Of a stretch of 15,491 nt of DNA, positions 15,050-15,491 are shown one piece after another (positions within the stretch are counted from its first letter, which is position 1; each line of letters opens with the position of its first letter). The stretch lies in assembly GCA_052148155.1 (NCBI GenBank), contig JBKQIY010000212.1, forward strand, positions 1-15,491, in the 5' to 3' direction. The notes beneath the pieces are model-generated. The model searched no databases. It was not told the origin of the DNA and was given only the letters and a program-made list of their open reading frames with translations. Source of the stretch: JBBQER01 sp052148155. Its GTDB lineage: Bacteria > Actinomycetota > Acidimicrobiia > IMCC26256 > PALSA-610. The translations under genes were made by a program, and so were the position numbers.

Positions 15050-15364
15050 CAGGTCCCCCTTATACGTCGCGGGTCAAGGTGCGGTCGCCGTTGACCACGA
15101 TCGACGGTAAAAGACGGCTGTTTCTCAAAAAGCGCCGACCTGTAAACGCAATATGAACAGGGCGACCTAAACCGCATCCAGTTGTAACTAATCCGTATTG
15201 ATTGCTTTATGTCATAGATGCGACAAACGCAGTCCTCTGTTATGCGTGCTTCGGAGGGCTGCTTCGATCCGAGCGGCGCGTCGAGATCATCGCCGCGCTG
15301 CTCGTCGGATCGGCACGGTCGCATACGCACGACCCTTGCGGGTGATTCCGTCGGGCGCGCGACG
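15050..15364 (-). promoter_or_regulatory. Upstream region of the permease gene, with an AT-rich core
   Basis: These 315 bases between the permease start and the right repeat hold no supported gene. The segment about 15110-15225 is clearly richer in A and T than the rest of the window, as expected for a promoter, but no well-matched -35/-10 pair was found. A long leader is possible. I saw no ydaO, L-box or other riboswitch core. On the - strand the ribosome-binding site at 15055-15060 belongs to the permease. Confidence 0.45.
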
Positions 15365-15491
15365 CCCGTCCGACGGGGTGCGAGTGGCGACGCGTGTATG
15401 GGCGGCGCCGGTTTTGGGGTGGATGCGTTAACAACGCGTAGTGATCGGCTGACACGGCCTTCGCAGATCTGTAACAAGGAGCCATGTTGAG
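15365..15491. repeat. Right arm of the 127-bp perfect terminal inverted repeat
   Basis: This arm is the exact reverse complement of 1-127. On the + strand it ends with aaggagccatgttgag: a Shine-Dalgarno-like AAGGAG, then ATG two bases later, so the coding part of a repeated outward-facing gene may begin just beyond the window edge. The spacing is shorter than usual, so this is only a hint. The inner boundary coincides with the dyad cccgtccgacggg (15365-15377). Confidence 0.95.

Noticed and set aside
1..15491. Linear plasmid or transposon with true terminal inverted repeats
   Set aside because: No transposase, integrase, replication or telomere-resolution gene is present. An assembly boundary at a longer repeat explains the exact 127-bp length more simply.

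Overview
This window is a potassium-homeostasis island from a GC-rich bacterium. The gene order (kdpF-A-B-C-D-E, co-directional), GTG starts and KdpA/KdpB sequence character fit a high-GC Actinobacterium. A lineage such as Acidimicrobiia is possible, but that is inference. No rRNA, tRNA, transposase, integrase, phage gene or CRISPR array was seen.

Layout. The first 127 bases and the last 127 bases are perfect inverted copies of each other. Positions 128-385 hold the upstream region of the kdp operon. From 386 to 12388 everything reads on the + strand in a tightly packed series: a 52-residue single-helix protein, kdpF, kdpA, kdpB, kdpC, a 13-codon near-duplicate of the kdpC tail, kdpD (full-length sensor kinase), kdpE (response regulator), a stand-alone DUF4118 membrane sensor fragment, an apparently gene-poor stretch, a KdpE-like regulator with a degenerate receiver domain, a truncated receiver remnant, and a second KdpD that stops just before the kinase domain. 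From 12560 to 15049 two genes read on the - strand: a small winged-helix DNA-binding protein and an APC-superfamily permease, separated by about 380 bases that include a strong GC hairpin terminator.

How it works together. KdpFABC is the high-affinity, ATP-driven K+ uptake pump: KdpA is the K+ channel-like subunit, KdpB the P-type ATPase, KdpC and KdpF accessory subunits. KdpD/KdpE normally turn the operon on under K+ limitation. What is unusual is the second layer of Kdp-like signalling parts downstream. There is a KdpD with the ATP-binding, Usp, membrane and GAF-like parts but no histidine kinase, a membrane/GAF fragment with neither end, a KdpE paralog that has lost its phospho-acceptor but kept its DNA-binding domain, and a receiver half that kept its acidic residues but has no DNA-binding domain. 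Only one kinase (KdpD, 5309-7822) is visible, so the additional parts look like modulators, decoys or decaying duplicates.

The exactly 127-bp terminal inverted repeat is most simply explained as a contig that ends where an assembly graph branches at a larger inverted repeat. It still implies that this 15-kb segment lies between two inverted repeat copies in the genome.
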